Assembly: GCA_049999725.1 (NCBI GenBank)
Contig: JBNGIS010012711.1
Coordinates: 1-34,244 of the forward strand
Origin: Haplomitrium mnioides
Taxonomy: Eukaryota > Marchantiophyta > Haplomitriopsida > Calobryales
Direction of reading: 5' to 3'
DNA length: 34,244 nt
A model generated the notes under the pieces. It ran no database searches. It worked only from the letters and a program-made list of their open reading frames with translations, and was not told the origin of the DNA. Positions 1 to 11,000 of the stretch are shown here, piece by piece. Each line of letters opens with the position of its first letter. The first letter of the stretch is position 1. A program made the translations under genes and the position numbers.

Positions 1-52
1 GGGATTCTGAGTTTAGTCTCGTATGGATTGGTCTCCTAGGTTCCGTATCTCA

Positions 53-213
53 AATTCAGTCTTCCTTCGGTGTAGAGTTAAGTCTTCCTTCGGTGTAGAA
101 TTCAGTCTTCCTTCGGTGTAGAATTCAGTCTTCCTTCGGTGTAGAGTTCAGTCTTCCTTCGGTGTAGAATTCAATCTTCCTTCGGTGTAGAATTCAGTCT
201 TCCTTCGGTCTCT
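53..213. repeat. 23-bp tandem repeat, about 7 copies
   Basis: The core CTTCCTTCGG recurs at 61, 84, 107, 130, 153, 176 and 199, exactly 23 bp apart, in the unit AATTCAGTCTTCCTTCGGTG plus TAG. A diverged copy reappears at about 304-321. Copies differ by only one or two bases, so the array expanded recently. There are no unique spacers between copies. It carries no credible reading frame. Confidence 0.93.
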
Positions 214-320
214 CTGTGAGCAGGCCCCAGCTGATATATGGGGTCGATGTCCTTCGCCTTGATGGTGATCAGGTACCAGTTTCGCTTGTTACTAGTGCCG
301 GTTTAAGCTTCCTTCGGTGT

Positions 321-324
<4 letters not shown>

Positions 325-354
<30 letters not shown>

Positions 355-454
355 NNNNNNNNNNNNNNNNNNNNNNNNNNNNNNNNNNNNNNNNNNNNNN
401 NNNNNNNNNNNNNNNNNNNNNNNNNNNNNNNNNNNNNNNNNNNNNNNNNNNNNN

Positions 455-482
<28 letters not shown>
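325..482. repeat. (GA)n microsatellite broken by a 100-N gap (355-454)
   Basis: GA dinucleotides flank a run of exactly 100 N on both sides. A round-number gap inside a simple repeat looks like an assembly placeholder of unknown true length. Open frames across it are artefacts encoding Arg-Glu or Ser-Leu repeats. Confidence 0.95.
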
Positions 483-485
<3 letters not shown>

Positions 486-1480
486 GAGACTTGGGAATTG
501 TGAGAGACCTTTGGAGAAGGGCTTGGAGGAACTACTTTGAAGACTCATTGGAGAGCAAGTACTTGAGAAGTGGTTTTTCATAGAGTGAGGAGTGTGTTGA
601 GAGTTAGAAGGGTGAGAGCAAGAGTGTCTTGTATGAGAGCAATTGAAGTAAAGAGTAGAGAATTTCCAAGATGTTTTGTAGTGAATATTTACACTTTGTA
701 AGCTTTGTAGAATTTGTTGTATATTGATGATTGCAGCCACACTTCAATCCAACTCTCATGTTCAATATGCACTCAACATTAAAGTCACATGAGGAGAAAT
801 TGACGAAGCCTCTAGCTTCACATTTTTGGTTCCATTGCCGATACCTCATTAAGGAGAAGGAAAGAAGATGGTGATTGAGCTTCATTGTGTTGAATATGAA
901 GTGAAGACATGACGGGAAAGTGGCCAAGAATTTTTGAAATTGTAAGGACAATTGATAGCTCATTGCCGTCACACAACAAAATTGACTTGAAGAGATTCAT
1001 CAATTTAGAGAGCTTCTACTTGTTTTTTATAGAAGAATTTGCTTATTTGGCAACACTATTGTATTGATAATTGCACACTCTAACAAAGTGGGTTTGGACC
1101 TTAGAGCATGAGTGGATATTTCATTAAGTCAAGGAGAGAATTCTCAATGGTCTCAATAGATGATTAAGAAATGACCAATGTGGTATAAGTGTTTATTGTA
1201 GCCAAAAAACATATGCGCCAAAGATTAATGGAACAATTTGGAGTGGAATGAATGGAGAAAATTTCAGCGGATCCCAATCTATTTTTTGTCTTATTCTAAT
1301 CCAAGCTATTTGCAAGGTACATATTTTTGTCTTGTGAAAGATGTGGTTGGTGTAGTAAAAAGGAGAAATCAATCGAAGAACATTGTCAAGCTATGCAATC
1401 AAGATGGGCAAAATTTTGGTCTTTTATGGCAAAGAGGATTAAAACATGGAGAATTATTTATGAGATTTCAAACTTGCTTG
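483..1480 (+). other. Non-coding stretch, possible gypsy LTR end and leader
   Basis: No supported gene lies here. The stretch sits upstream of a gypsy gag and so occupies the place of an LTR and leader. A weak primer-site-like string, TGGTTCCATTGCCGATACC, begins near 827. It resembles the TGGCGCCRTTGCCGGGGA sites of some plant gypsy elements but has several mismatches. LTR edges could not be fixed because no second copy is in the window. Confidence 0.3.
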
Positions 1481-2240
1481 CATTGGAAATGGTGAGAAGC
1501 AATCAAATGATTGGTTGGTGTTGCTACCCGAATTTCTTAAGTGTGAAGCTCTTAGATGGTACAAAAAGAAAAAAAATTGGATATTCTTAAGTCATGGGCA
1601 AGTTTGACAAAAGCTTTGGTATAGGAATTTCTTCCTATGGAGAACTATGAGAACTTCTCCAAGAGGTAACACACTTGAAACAAGGTGAGTGTGAAAATAT
1701 ACAAGTATGTCAAGAGAGTGGACCACTTTAAAAAACAATTTAAAAATTTCGGGGTTGAATTATGAAATTTGAGCAAAGGTGAAATACGAAAAGCCAACTA
1801 CTCGAATGAAGTCTTTATGAATTGCTTTAAGAATGGAAGAGAGTTTTGAGGATGAGCAAGAAGAGAAGGTTCTTGTGCTACCAATGATTGCGCAACCCAC
1901 TATGGTGGTAGTGGCTCCTCCACTGCAAGCTCCAAATCCACTTATGCATGAGGTGTTAACAATGACTAAACTTCTAGAGAAGTTGAGTTTGAGTCTTGTG
2001 CATGCTTTGGAGAGAAGGTCTGAAAATTGATCTAAGCCTAATAGAGGAGAGCCAATGTAGTAAAGAAACATAGAAATATCACATGTTTTGGATGTGGAGG
2101 AGTGCACTTCATCAAAAATTTCCCAAATCAATGGAATGATGCCAATAGAAATGGTGTAAAGAGAGGTGTGAATCAAGATCAAGAGATGGTCATTGCCTCA
2201 ATCAACATTGAAAAAGTTCCCTACAGTGAGATGGGAGGAA
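1480..2240 (+). pseudogene. gag: Ty3/gypsy gag remnant (element 1)
   Basis: The broken frames read like plant gypsy capsid. At 1521-1575 there is LLPEFLKCEALRWYKKK, followed by SWASLTKAL, an in-frame stop, then FLPMENYENFSKR and, after a frameshift, LTHLKQGE. Gag typically carries a W-x-F...FLP..Y...L..LKQGE block here. At about 2084-2125 a zinc knuckle reads CFGCGGVHFIKNF, in which the last cysteine is replaced by Phe. The order of capsid then knuckle on the plus strand matches the protease and reverse transcriptase farther right, so all belong to one plus-strand element. Multiple stops and shifts mean it is not expressed as Gag. The family assignment is inferred from motif pattern and order, not from a search. 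Confidence 0.75.
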
Positions 2241-2257
2241 GTTCAATGGATTGAAGA

Positions 2258-2807
2258 GTGGATATGTTGGCTTATGAAAGGAAGCAAGCTAGAGTAGTTG
2301 AGGAGACTATAGGATCTGAACCATCACTAAGTCAAGAGAGGCATCATGATATGGACATGACCAAGAAACCAAATAAATTGAGAAGGCAATTAGGGATGGA
2401 AGACTTCTCAATTTCAAAACATCAAAAGAAGTACAATAAGGTGGAAGATATTGAGAACTTACAAGCCAATATCATGGTGGGACAATTGGTGGCCATGAAT
2501 CCAACATTGCAAAGGGAGGTATGTGGAGAACTGAGCACTAAACGACTTCCAAGGAAGAAGGAAGTCTCCACCAACAATTGCTCTTTAAGTGCCGTAGATA
2601 TGGAGGTATGTGCAAGGGATTTTAAAATTGATGACATGTGTAAAGGTATGTGGCTTCTAAAGTGTTATTAAATGAAGTTTGGAAGTCAATGCAATGTCTG
2701 AAGATGTGATGAAGAAGTTGGGCTTGAAACTCACGAGACCTTTGGGGTTTTCAGTGGGTATGTCCAACAAGTGAAGAGTACTCTTGGAGTAATTGAAAAG
2801 ATGCCAC
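2258..2807 (+). pseudogene. Gypsy gag-pol linker and protease-like region, copy 1
   Basis: An open frame at 2258-2671 gives a charged linker ending in ARDFKIDDMCKGMWLLKCY. In another frame, about 2672-2770, EVNAMSEDVMKKLGLKL leads into TRPLGFSVGMSNK. This is the pattern that follows the active site in plant retropepsins (N-x-M-S...KLGL...P..F). The expected D-S/T-G triad is not visible; a short indel puts LLNEVW in its place. The right end, GCCACTC, is interrupted by the LINE insertion. The stretch from 2475 is the first half of a tandem duplication. Confidence 0.6.
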
Positions 2808-3655
2808 TCTTTTTTTCTTTTTTCTTTTTTTTTCTTTTGTTGACCGAAAGTTAACAGCTTTATTAACTTTCAAGCATCAAAGGAACAACTGCAGCCAGCA
2901 ATTAGGCCAAGCGGCAAAAACAACAACCCATCAATCCCTTTCGGGATCAAGCCTAGTAAACCACAGTAGGCCAATACCCTCAATCCAGATTACTACTAAC
3001 ATCCAGATTCCAGTAAACATTGTCTTCATCACGGATACAGAGAAAATGCCTAGCACCCCAAGTTCTGTCAAAGGTTTCCAGAATTTTTTCTCTCTTTGCT
3101 TCACTTTGAGCCTTCCTCCAGTTTCTACAGGCATCGTGCCAAGCTTTCCTTCCATACTCGACCAACCTCCTCCAGATTTTCTTCTTTAAACTGTACATAT
3201 CCATGTACGACTTCTCGAACACTGCAGCATTCCTAGAGAGCCATATAGAGTACAGTACAATTCCTCTTAGAAGGGACCAGATCTCTTTAGCTATGGCCAG
3301 GGCCTTTGGAGTTCTGTCACCTAGGATGCATTGCTGCCATGTTGGTTTCCACCTTTTGGAGTTCCCCCAAACAGCAAACACTAATCTGTTAATGATATTC
3401 CCTGCCCATTTCCAAATAGTGCTGATCCTAGGGCAAACCAGAAACAGTGAATGATGTCCTCCATAGAATCCTCCTTGCAGCAGACACATCTTGCATCAAT
3501 CTCATAGCCAAACTTTTCTGTCTTTTTTCTGAAACTCCCTACTTGCACACCTCTTTGGATAATAAGCCACATTAAAGTGGCCTCTTTAGCTGATCTGCTC
3601 GCCACCCATATATCAGTCCATCTGGAAGAGTATTTGGAGTCGATCGAGCCCTGTG

Positions 3656-3656
<1 letters not shown>
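2808..3656 (-). mobile_element. 5'-truncated LINE (L1-like) 3' end, inserted in protease copy 1
   Basis: On the minus strand, two overlapping frames joined by one frameshift give the C-terminal part of a plant LINE reverse transcriptase. It includes CVCCKEDSMEDIIHCF (3381-3605 frame), a C-x2-C...H-x-F pattern of the zf-RVT domain. The other frame (2980-3489) continues with CPRISTIWKWAGNIINR and IVLYSIWLSRNAAVFEKS. The 3' end is an A-rich tail, seen as a T-rich stretch at about 2808-2842. The polymerase domain is missing, so this is a typical 5'-truncated insertion. Target-site duplications cannot be resolved because the right edge lies in CT repeats. Confidence 0.78.

Positions 3657-3706
<50 letters not shown>
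3657..3706. repeat. (CT)n microsatellite
   Basis: About 25 uninterrupted CT dinucleotides follow the LINE 5' edge. The corresponding place in the second duplicate (4073-4268) also carries a CT run, so the repeat was present before the duplication or LINE insertion. Confidence 0.97.
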
Positions 3707-3707
<1 letters not shown>

Positions 3708-3742
3708 AGTTTTGAAAGAGTCGAGCTATGATATATTGCTAG

Positions 3743-4068
3743 TGGTGGGACAATTGGTGGTCATGAATCCAACATTGCGAAGGGAGGTATGTGGAGAACT
3801 GAGCACTAAACGACTTCCAAGGAAGAAGGAAGTCTCCACCAACAATTGCTCTTTAAGTGTTGTAGATATGGAGGTATGTGCAAGGGATTTTAAAATTGAT
3901 GACATGTGTAAAGGTATGTGGCTTCTAAAGTGTTATTAGATGAAGTTTGGAAGTCAATGCAATGTCTGAAGATTTGATAAAAAAGTTGGGCTTGAAACTC
4001 ACAAGACCTTTGGGATTTTCAGTGGGTATGTCCAACAAGTGAAGAGTACTCTTGGAGTAATTGAAAAT

Positions 4069-4074
<6 letters not shown>
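3743..4074 (+). pseudogene. Gypsy protease-like region, copy 2
   Basis: This segment repeats 2475-2807 with scattered substitutions, including the frame ending ARDFKIDDMCKGMWLLKCY and the shifted frame carrying the SEDxxKKLGLKL retropepsin-like block. Here the active-site region reads LLDEVW, again without D-S/T-G. It is followed by a CT microsatellite. The same early frameshift in both copies shows that inactivation preceded duplication. Confidence 0.6.
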
Positions 4075-4121
<47 letters not shown>

Positions 4122-4221
4122 NNNNNNNNNNNNNNNNNNNNNNNNNNNNNNNNNNNNNNNNNNNNNNNNNNNNNNNNNNNNNNNNNNNNNNNNNNNNNNN
4201 NNNNNNNNNNNNNNNNNNNNN

Positions 4222-4268
<47 letters not shown>
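4073..4268. repeat. (CT)n microsatellite broken by a 100-N gap (4122-4221)
   Basis: CT dinucleotides flank exactly 100 N. As with the GA repeat at the window start, this is an assembly placeholder in a simple repeat, and the real repeat length is unknown. Confidence 0.95.
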
Positions 4269-4270
<2 letters not shown>

Positions 4271-4305
4271 AGTTTTGAAAGAGTCGAGCTATAATATATT
4301 GCTAG

Positions 4306-5424
4306 AAAAACCATAGTTGTGAGGAGTGAGGACCACAGATAATTGGCACAAGAACCACATCATAATTGAGCCAAAGGCTCATCAAGTGAGAGCATTGATA
4401 GACGGTGGTGGTGAAAAGACGAGCGACTTGGAAAAAGAGACCACCGAGTACATATTTGATAGCGATGAATATGAGAGCAATATTTTTTAGGTGGACATTG
4501 ATATGGAGAGCTCATCAGATGAAGAATTAGATTCACCACAAATGTCTGCTACTGAGGTAACACCAAGGGGAATTGAAGAAGAAGCTCGAGTATCTAAGTA
4601 TACATTAGGGTTTAAAGAAGTGGAGCGACAAACTGCAGCACTATGCTATGGAGAGAAGGTTACAAGTGAAGAAAAAAAGAAGTTTGAAAAACGTTTTTTT
4701 ACGTATAATCATGTTTTTACTTTTGGATGTGAAGATTTGAAAAGAGTGACACTTGAAAAGCACTAAATTGACTTGAAAATTTCAACAAAAACGGTTCAAC
4801 AAAAGCAATGGCATATGAATCCTCCAATTGTAGAGTTTGTCAAAGCGGAGATTGACAAAATAAAGAAGGCGGGGTTCATCTACAAAGCTGAAATTAGAAT
4901 GAGTTTCTCCCATTGTTGTGGTGAAAAAAATAATAAGCTTTGAGTGTGTGTGGACTACAAAAAGTTGAATGCTGTTACAAAGTAGGATTATTATCTACTT
5001 GTGTTCATTAATTAGATTCTTAAAGAAAGTAGTTGGACATGAGTGGCATTCCTTTGGAGATGGATACAATTGGTACAATCAAATTCCAATTGCATTCGAA
5101 CATCAACAATTGACAATGTTCACTAGTCTTTAGGGTACTTTTGCTTTTCGAGTCATGCCTTTTGGATTAGACAATTTATAGACAATTTTTTAAAGATTTA
5201 TGAACAAAATCTTTGATCCTTTCTTGGGGAAGTTTTTCAGGAACTTTACTGATGATTTTTGTATGTATGGAAGCAAGAAAGATCATTTCAACTACTTGGA
5301 AAAAATTCTTCAACCTTTGGATTCAGAAAAAACATCCTTAAATCTTGAAAATGCATATTTGAATGCCAACAAGGAGTGTTGTTAGGGCATATTATTTCAC
5401 AAGATAGGGTAGGTGCTATTGAAA
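4306..5424 (+). pseudogene. pol: Ty3/gypsy reverse transcriptase remnant (element 1)
   Basis: An acidic linker (4491-4766) leads into NPPIVEFVKAEIDKIKKAGF near 4820, the usual entry to the gypsy polymerase (VKEEI-K-L-AGFI). Next come SPIVVVKKNNKL and VCVDYKKLNAVTK. Palm motifs follow in the frame opening at 5200: QGTFAFRVMPFGLDN just upstream, then FTDDFCMYG with the catalytic D-D pair at 5251-5256. A late GHIISQD block sits near 5385-5410. Stops and frameshifts interrupt it throughout. RNase H and integrase are absent: the sequence switches at about 5420 to a copia LTR. The first residue of the Y/F-x-D-D box being Phe is normal for gypsy. Confidence 0.82.
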
Positions 5425-5654
5425 TAACGAACTCAAATAGGCTGCCAAGCTGATCTGGCATTTTCATAGTCTCAATTAGGGTTAGGTCTTTTCTTGTTGT
5501 AGGCTAGGCTTTTGGAGGCTAATCTGGAGGTGCATATTAGCACTCCTCCCCCTTTGTAAGTTTGTGGCCATTTGTCCCTTCTAAATATACATAGAATTTT
5601 CTCCATATCCCATATATGTGTGATTGTCATATATTTCAGCGCAATGTTTTGATA
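5420..5654 (+). mobile_element. Ty1/copia 5' LTR (edges approximate)
   Basis: The sequence between the end of the gypsy polymerase homology and a clear primer-binding site has LTR-like content and begins TGAAATAACG. The right edge is uncertain because no CA lies immediately before the primer site. No partner LTR is visible in the window, since the element is cut by another LTR at 7531. Confidence 0.5.
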
Positions 5655-5666
5655 TGGTATCAGAGC
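5655..5666 (+). promoter_or_regulatory. Primer-binding site, initiator-Met tRNA
   Basis: TGGTATCAGAGC is the standard plant copia primer site, complementary to the 3' end of initiator methionine tRNA. It fixes the strand of the element as plus and places the LTR to its left. Confidence 0.88.
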
Positions 5667-6996
5667 ATGTTTAAAAGGAGGTGTAGCACTATAGAGCATG
5701 TAAATCAAGGAGAAAAAGAAAAAAACAACAAACAAACCTCCATCAAAGAGGTTGCAAAATCGGCAGCAAATTGATTGTTAAATCAAATTAGAAGAAGATT
5801 GTTGTTTCCTTGATTTGAATCAAAGAAGGCTCCATTCTTCTCAAGAAGAAAGCGAAATAGGGTTCTAGGATTTCTAGAAATCAAAGAGAGCAGCGAGCTT
5901 GACTATGAAAGAAAAATCCTTGTTGTTTCCTTGATTTGAATCAAAGAAGGCTCCATTCTTCTCAAGAAGAAAGCGAAATAGGGTTCTAGGATTTCTAGAA
6001 ATCAAATAGAGCAGCGAGCTGGACTATGAAAGAAAAATCGAGGTAAATTTGAAGGTGTGTTCGAGGAATAAATCGACAAAGTGCTTGTTGTCAATTTGCA
6101 GGTGTCGCTAAAGAAATCGTTTGTAGGTTGCTGCTGTAGAAATCTAAGAGGAAGAAAAATGATTTGTATGNNNNNNNNNNNNNNNNNNNNNNNNNNNNNN
6201 NNNNNNNNNNNNNNNNNNNNNNNNNNNNNNNNNNNNNNNNNNNNNNNNNNNNNNNNNNNNNNNNNNNNNNGCTATTGATGAAACTTCAAAGCCAAAACCA
6301 AGAGCTCAATTTTTTTCGTTGAAGAAGAATCATAGGAGACTGGAAAATCATCAAAGCACTAATTGAAGAGCCTTTTTTTTCATCAAAGAAGAATAAAAGT
6401 AGGCAAGAGGTTACGAGTTTGATTTTGCAACCCTAATTTGTGGTTGTTGTCTATCCCATCCCTAGCAATTTGATTTCAAATTTTAGTTTGTCTCACAAGC
6501 TGATATTGGTGCATAACGATTTTGACCTCTGAGAATCACAAATCTGAATTGCCTACTTCTTGAGACACACATTTCAGCAGTGAGCATATTGCAATTTGTT
6601 ACTGGTTGATTGGACATAAGATTGCAAAGAGCTGATGACTTCAAGGAGTAAACGATTGAATCCCTTCAACAAAAACAAATTCAAAGTACTTGAAAACCTA
6701 TGTTCTTTGTGCAAGGTCGTTAGTGCAAAGCAAACTTTTAAGAAGGCAAGATCAAAGATTGCAAAGATCATAGATTTTGAAATTGGTCACAAGAGGTGAC
6801 ACAAATTTTTCAAATTTTTGAGGTATTGAGTGTTGTACTCCATCTGTTATTCATCCTATCAGCAGAGAAGTAATCTCTGTGTAGTTGTCAAGAGAGGATT
6901 AATATCTGAGTAACTACTAATAGAGGAGTAAACATTTGGTACTAGAAGCATATACATTAGTGTGTGTGCAAACGCACCTACATTACATGGTTGAAT
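5667..6996 (+). other. Copia untranslated leader, no gene; includes a 100-N gap (6171-6270)
   Basis: There is no supported reading frame between the primer site and gag. The leader contains a nearly perfect 121-bp tandem duplication at 5799-6039 and a 100-N gap not associated with a simple repeat. Short frames here are chance. Confidence 0.6.
5799..6039. repeat. 121-bp direct tandem duplication in copia leader
   Basis: The string TTGTTGTTTCCTTGATTTGA starts at 5799 and again at 5920. The two copies run to GAAAGAAAAATC with only about two substitutions, far less than the decay around them, so the duplication is recent. Confidence 0.92.
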
Positions 6997-7530
6997 ATGG
7001 CAGATGGGATTTTTCAGATAGTTAGTGAGAAATTGATTGAGAGCAACTATCATGTTAGGTCAGTAAAATGACCAATTTCATCAATGGGAGAGGTTTTTGG
7101 GACTTCATCACAAAAGATGAAATGGAACCTATGCTAGGATCAGCCTTGTCTAGTGAATGAAATGTAAGCCTTCAAGACCCATATAAAGAAGGTCCACAAA
7201 CTATTGTACTAGCTCATCATTAGTGTCGATAACAAAATGATAGGCTATGTGTCAACTACCAAGACACACAGTGAAGCTTAGAACATCCTGAAAGAAAGAT
7301 ATGTAATTACGCGAGATGCAAAGAAACTGACACTGCAGATGGAGCTCTTCAATCTGCAAAAGGAAAAAATGAACATAAATACCTTTGCCTTGAAGATAAA
7401 ATTGCTAGCTAAACAACTAGCAAATGTAAGAGAGGAAGTAAAGGAGAGTGTCATGGTGGTATTTCTCTTGAACGGGTTAGACAAAGAGTACAAGCAATTC
7501 AAAATATCAATGAGGATGAGGGAAGGAACC
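6997..7530 (+). pseudogene. gag: Ty1/copia gag remnant (UBN2 type)
   Basis: Starting at ATG 6997 the frame reads MADGIFQIVSEKLIESNYHV, matching the copia start (F...L..SNY..W). After a stop and frameshift the 7339 frame shows LTLQMELFNLQKEKMNI, then LLNGLDKEYKQFKISM, the L..LP..Y..F block of UBN2-type Gag. It is cut at 7530, where a gypsy LTR begins. The last 17 residues of the open frame (from YNSTSM) are therefore LTR sequence, not Gag. Protease, integrase and polymerase are missing from the window. Confidence 0.75.
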
Positions 7531-7944
7531 TATAATAGTACAAGCATGAGGTTGTGCTATGTAAAAGAAAATAGAGAGGAGTGAAGGAACTGGTAGAGGG
7601 TCACTTTTAGGGTTGAGATAAAATTGCTTGCTTTCAAAGTCACTTTTAGAGTTTTAATGTTGAAATTGGAAGTGACTTCTAAGTGATCAATTTAGGGTTG
7701 AAATTAGAAGTGAATTTTAAGTGAAGAAAGAGGGGTGACACCTTCTTCTCTTGTATAAATAGAAGGGCTTCATAGTTCTACTCCTCATTCTGGAGTTCTT
7801 CTCAATTCGGTTTGGCACTTTGGTTGCTTGGTTTTGGCTAGCATTCTTGGCTTTTGTTTGCTTATTGGCCTTGAGTTGTGTAACTTTATTAGATTTATCT
7901 TGAAGTTGTTACTTATTTGGAAGTCAGTCCTTGAGTTACTTTAC
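7531..7944 (+). mobile_element. Ty3/gypsy LTR (family 2), plus strand
   Basis: The sequence matches the reverse complement of the LTRs at 21277-21665 and 26000-26388, from TATAATAGTACAAGCATGAG to ...CTTTACA. The usual 5' TG has become TA; the 3' end CA is kept. A TATA box, TATAAATA, lies at 7754-7761 and is in the same position in the other copies. It lies directly against the copia gag, so it interrupted that element or was joined to it by rearrangement. Confidence 0.87.
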
Positions 7945-7945
7945 A

Positions 7946-8062
7946 TGGATATTAGAGCCACGGTTCTTTTTGGTGGAATGGAGAATCAAGAATCAAGGGA
8001 TCTAAGCAATGCAACAACATATTGAACATCTTTCTTGTCTTTTAGAAGTTCAAATGCAAATG
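7946..8062 (+). pseudogene. gag: Gypsy family 2 primer site and start of gag (fragment)
   Basis: Directly after the LTR, TGGATATTAGAGCCACGGTT (7946-7965) corresponds to the primer site TGGTTTCAGAGCCACGGTT of the full element at 25980-25998. The first gag codons from 7978 (MENQESRDLSNATTY, then stop) align with the MASQEEVVQAMEQRLEHL start on the other strand near 25950. Homology stops at about 8062, where the transposase-like gene of unit 1 begins. Confidence 0.75.
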
Positions 8063-8064
8063 AG

Positions 8065-11000
8065 TAAGATTGGCATGGTCTAGTTCTCCCAATACTCAAG
8101 GTAGTCTACATCAATTTAAAACTTATGTCGAAGGAACAAATAGTGTCATTCATGATGCTCAAGATCTCCCAGATGATGAGTTATCTTTGATGGTTGGATT
8201 TTCTATGGACCGAATCAACCAACAATACATAAGAATTCTTTGTTTGGGCCAAAACCCAAATGAGTAAATACTTTACGTGATAATTCTTTGCCGAAAGTCC
8301 ATCATGACGAGAGCTTTGTGAGGAAAAAACTCGATCCAATATCAATTTTGTTTTTGAAATTGAGGAGAATTTCATGTTGTCAAATAAATGTTTTTTTTTG
8401 TGCAAGACAAATTTTTTGAAAACAGTGAGAGAAACTTATTTTCAACAAAGCATGAACAATTGAGATATCACATTACAGTGGGAATACTAAGAAAAGACTC
8501 TAATATTGACAATCAGTTCACTCTACTTAGAAATACCATTGTCTATAGAAGAGCCTTCAAATCAATATTATCAGTATGGAATGAGACAATCCAAAGGATT
8601 CAAAATCTCAAAAATATAGATCTTAGAGAGATTTTTGGAAATAGATAATGGATATTCTTTTCAAGAGCACTATGAGAGAATACCCACTTAAGAATTTTAT
8701 AACTTGCTAAATAATTTTACAAAATAGGAAGTTTATAGCTACTACACAACTTGTTTGAAATAGAAAGATCTAGGTTGCATTCTTCGTTTTTTAGGTCTTA
8801 CAAAACATTGGAGAACTCATTTTCCAAATGTTTAAATTCTAAATACAATAAATTTGCTATTTGTTAAGCTTACAAAGAAATAAAATCATTGCAAGAAAAA
8901 TAAGTTTTGGAGTCTCACAAAGGCAACAAATTTCTTCTCTATTGAAACATACAGTTATTATGATACTCTTTTTATGAAACTTAAAGCTTTGTTCTAGAAA
9001 TGATATGCTTTCTCAACTTAGTACGACAAGATATTGGTTTTGTTAAGTTGTTTCATAGACAAGATTTGAGTCAAATAAACCTTAGCAACTTGAGTTGTTT
9101 GAACAGACTCTATGCTCACATAGGGTCTATTTCTCTTAGTTTTAATCCAAACCATGTCAACAGTCACATAAAGCAAGGACTTGCATCAGGTTTTGCTACT
9201 ATTGCGTTCTATTCAAAGCCCTTTACAAGATAAACAACATCAAGAATCATTTATGTTGTTTTCAATCCTATATGCGTATAGGTTTTGTTCTTGTTTCTTT
9301 CAAAACCAATTGTAACAACAGTCAAAGCAAGCTAAGATATTGATGTTGTTGCTTTTGATCCTATGTGTGTATAGGACCAGTTATTGTTTCCATTGATGTT
9401 ATATGCACAAAGGATCACTTAATGTTTTTTTGAATCTTAAGCGAGCATAGAGTCATAACTAGCCTTGAAATTGAAGTTCTAGTTTGTCCTCCAAAGAGCA
9501 AGAATCTTGTTTTTCTCCTCTCAAAACTTTTGCTTATTTTGAGTCAAAGACAAGTACTTCTTACGAATGTTATTCACATTCTTCTTTGTTTAAATTAACT
9601 AAAGTTTAGTTTTAATCAAATTTTTAATTTTCAACTCTACTAATCCAAACATTTGTTGAAGTTTATTTGAATATTTTTTTCTCTTGAGGTTATCTTTTGA
9701 AATTTGAATCATCAACACATGTTTTACTGAACTACTTTTATCTCTTTGGTGCTTTGTGATGTTGTAGTCAAATATAATTGTCAATTGTTTCTTTATCGTG
9801 ACCAACAAATAAAAGAAATAACAAAACTTGCAAACCATCAAAGAAAATGTTATATCGATGGTCAAAAGTATTTGGGAATTGTGATTGATGAAATGAATCA
9901 AAAGAAAACAACCATTATACACTGGCCTTCGCCACCAAAAAACATTGATAAAGATTGTTTGGTGGGTGTGTATGTTGTTGGTGACTTAATATTCAATCGT
10001 GCTCTTTCTTCAAGGGTCTTATTAACCAACAAAAACTTGAAAAACAACTCTAATTTGACAGTTACAATGTTCAATAGAATATTATGTGACTTTGAAGGGC
10101 CATTACCTCCAACCCTTTATCTTCAGTTGGACAATATGGCACAAGACAATAAGAATTCCATCTGATATGGATATCTTAGTCTTCTTATTGCCAAGAATGT
10201 TTTTTGAAAAATCAAGGTGGGATTTCTCGTAGTTGGCTATACTCATGATCAAATCAATCAAATGTTCAACAAGTTCTCAAAACATTTGAAACGTCTCAAA
10301 GCTTTCATAATTACAAGTCTTAACGAAGTGCTACAATTATCTTATAATCCTAAACCTCACGTAACTCTTTTGATAGAAACTTGAGATTTTAAATTGTTTC
10401 TACAACAATGTCCCTCTCTTGTTCAAAGGATATATTATACTACATTTAATCAGTAGCTCAAGTTCAAATTGAGAGATTCGAAGACAAAGATTTGGAGCAA
10501 ACAATTTTCAACAAATGAGTTTTGGCTACCTTCGGATGGTATTTGTCAACTCAAGTGCCTACTTGAAGTGGACAGAGAAGTTTTAAGATTAATGTTGATT
10601 CCTCTCAAGGTATATTTTGAAATCAAACAATCTCAAAAGGAAGAAAGAGAAGTTGATCAACAGAAAATGGTCTTTGCAATAAGGGACAACATAAGTGAGA
10701 ACTGCTATAAATTCTTTATAGATTCTAATATTTAGTGGTGGAATGACTTTTTCCTTGCCCAACAAGAGACTACAGCTTACATCCTTGAAAGAAAAAGATG
10801 AGGACTCGAAGCAAAATTCACCTTTCCACCTTCACAATTAGTAAGTACTTGTAATGATTCTCAAAATGTTTGTCTAGGTTCTCAATTTGATGCTCAATAA
10901 ATACAGTAAGGTGTTCAAGTAGAACATATACTTTCTACCCGTCAAGCAATCTACGATGGAGCACCTAGGATGCAAGAAGGAGCTGTATCACATAATATTA

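Larger units (their letters stand above)
2475..4305. repeat. Tandem duplication of the protease region (2475-3742 and 3743-4305)
   Basis: The unit begins TGGTGGGACAATTGG and ends ATATATTGCTAG. Copy 1 is 2475-3742 and copy 2 is 3743-4305. They are nearly identical apart from an ~850-bp LINE fragment in copy 1 and a gap in copy 2. Both contain a CT microsatellite just before CAGAGTTTTGAAAGAGTCG. The second copy joins directly to the linker before the reverse transcriptase, so the duplication happened within the element. Confidence 0.88.

Noticed and set aside
53-213. CRISPR-like array
   Set aside because: Copies are directly adjacent with no spacers, and the context is a plant repeat.
216-740. 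Open frames of Arg-Glu and Ser-Leu repeats around the GA repeat
   Set aside because: They translate a microsatellite and 100 N; not proteins.
8800-9740. Continuous exon through 9000-9233 of the transposase-like gene
   Set aside because: Only partly matched in unit 2, and the region to the right is inverted there, so much of it is probably intronic; not listed as a separate exon.
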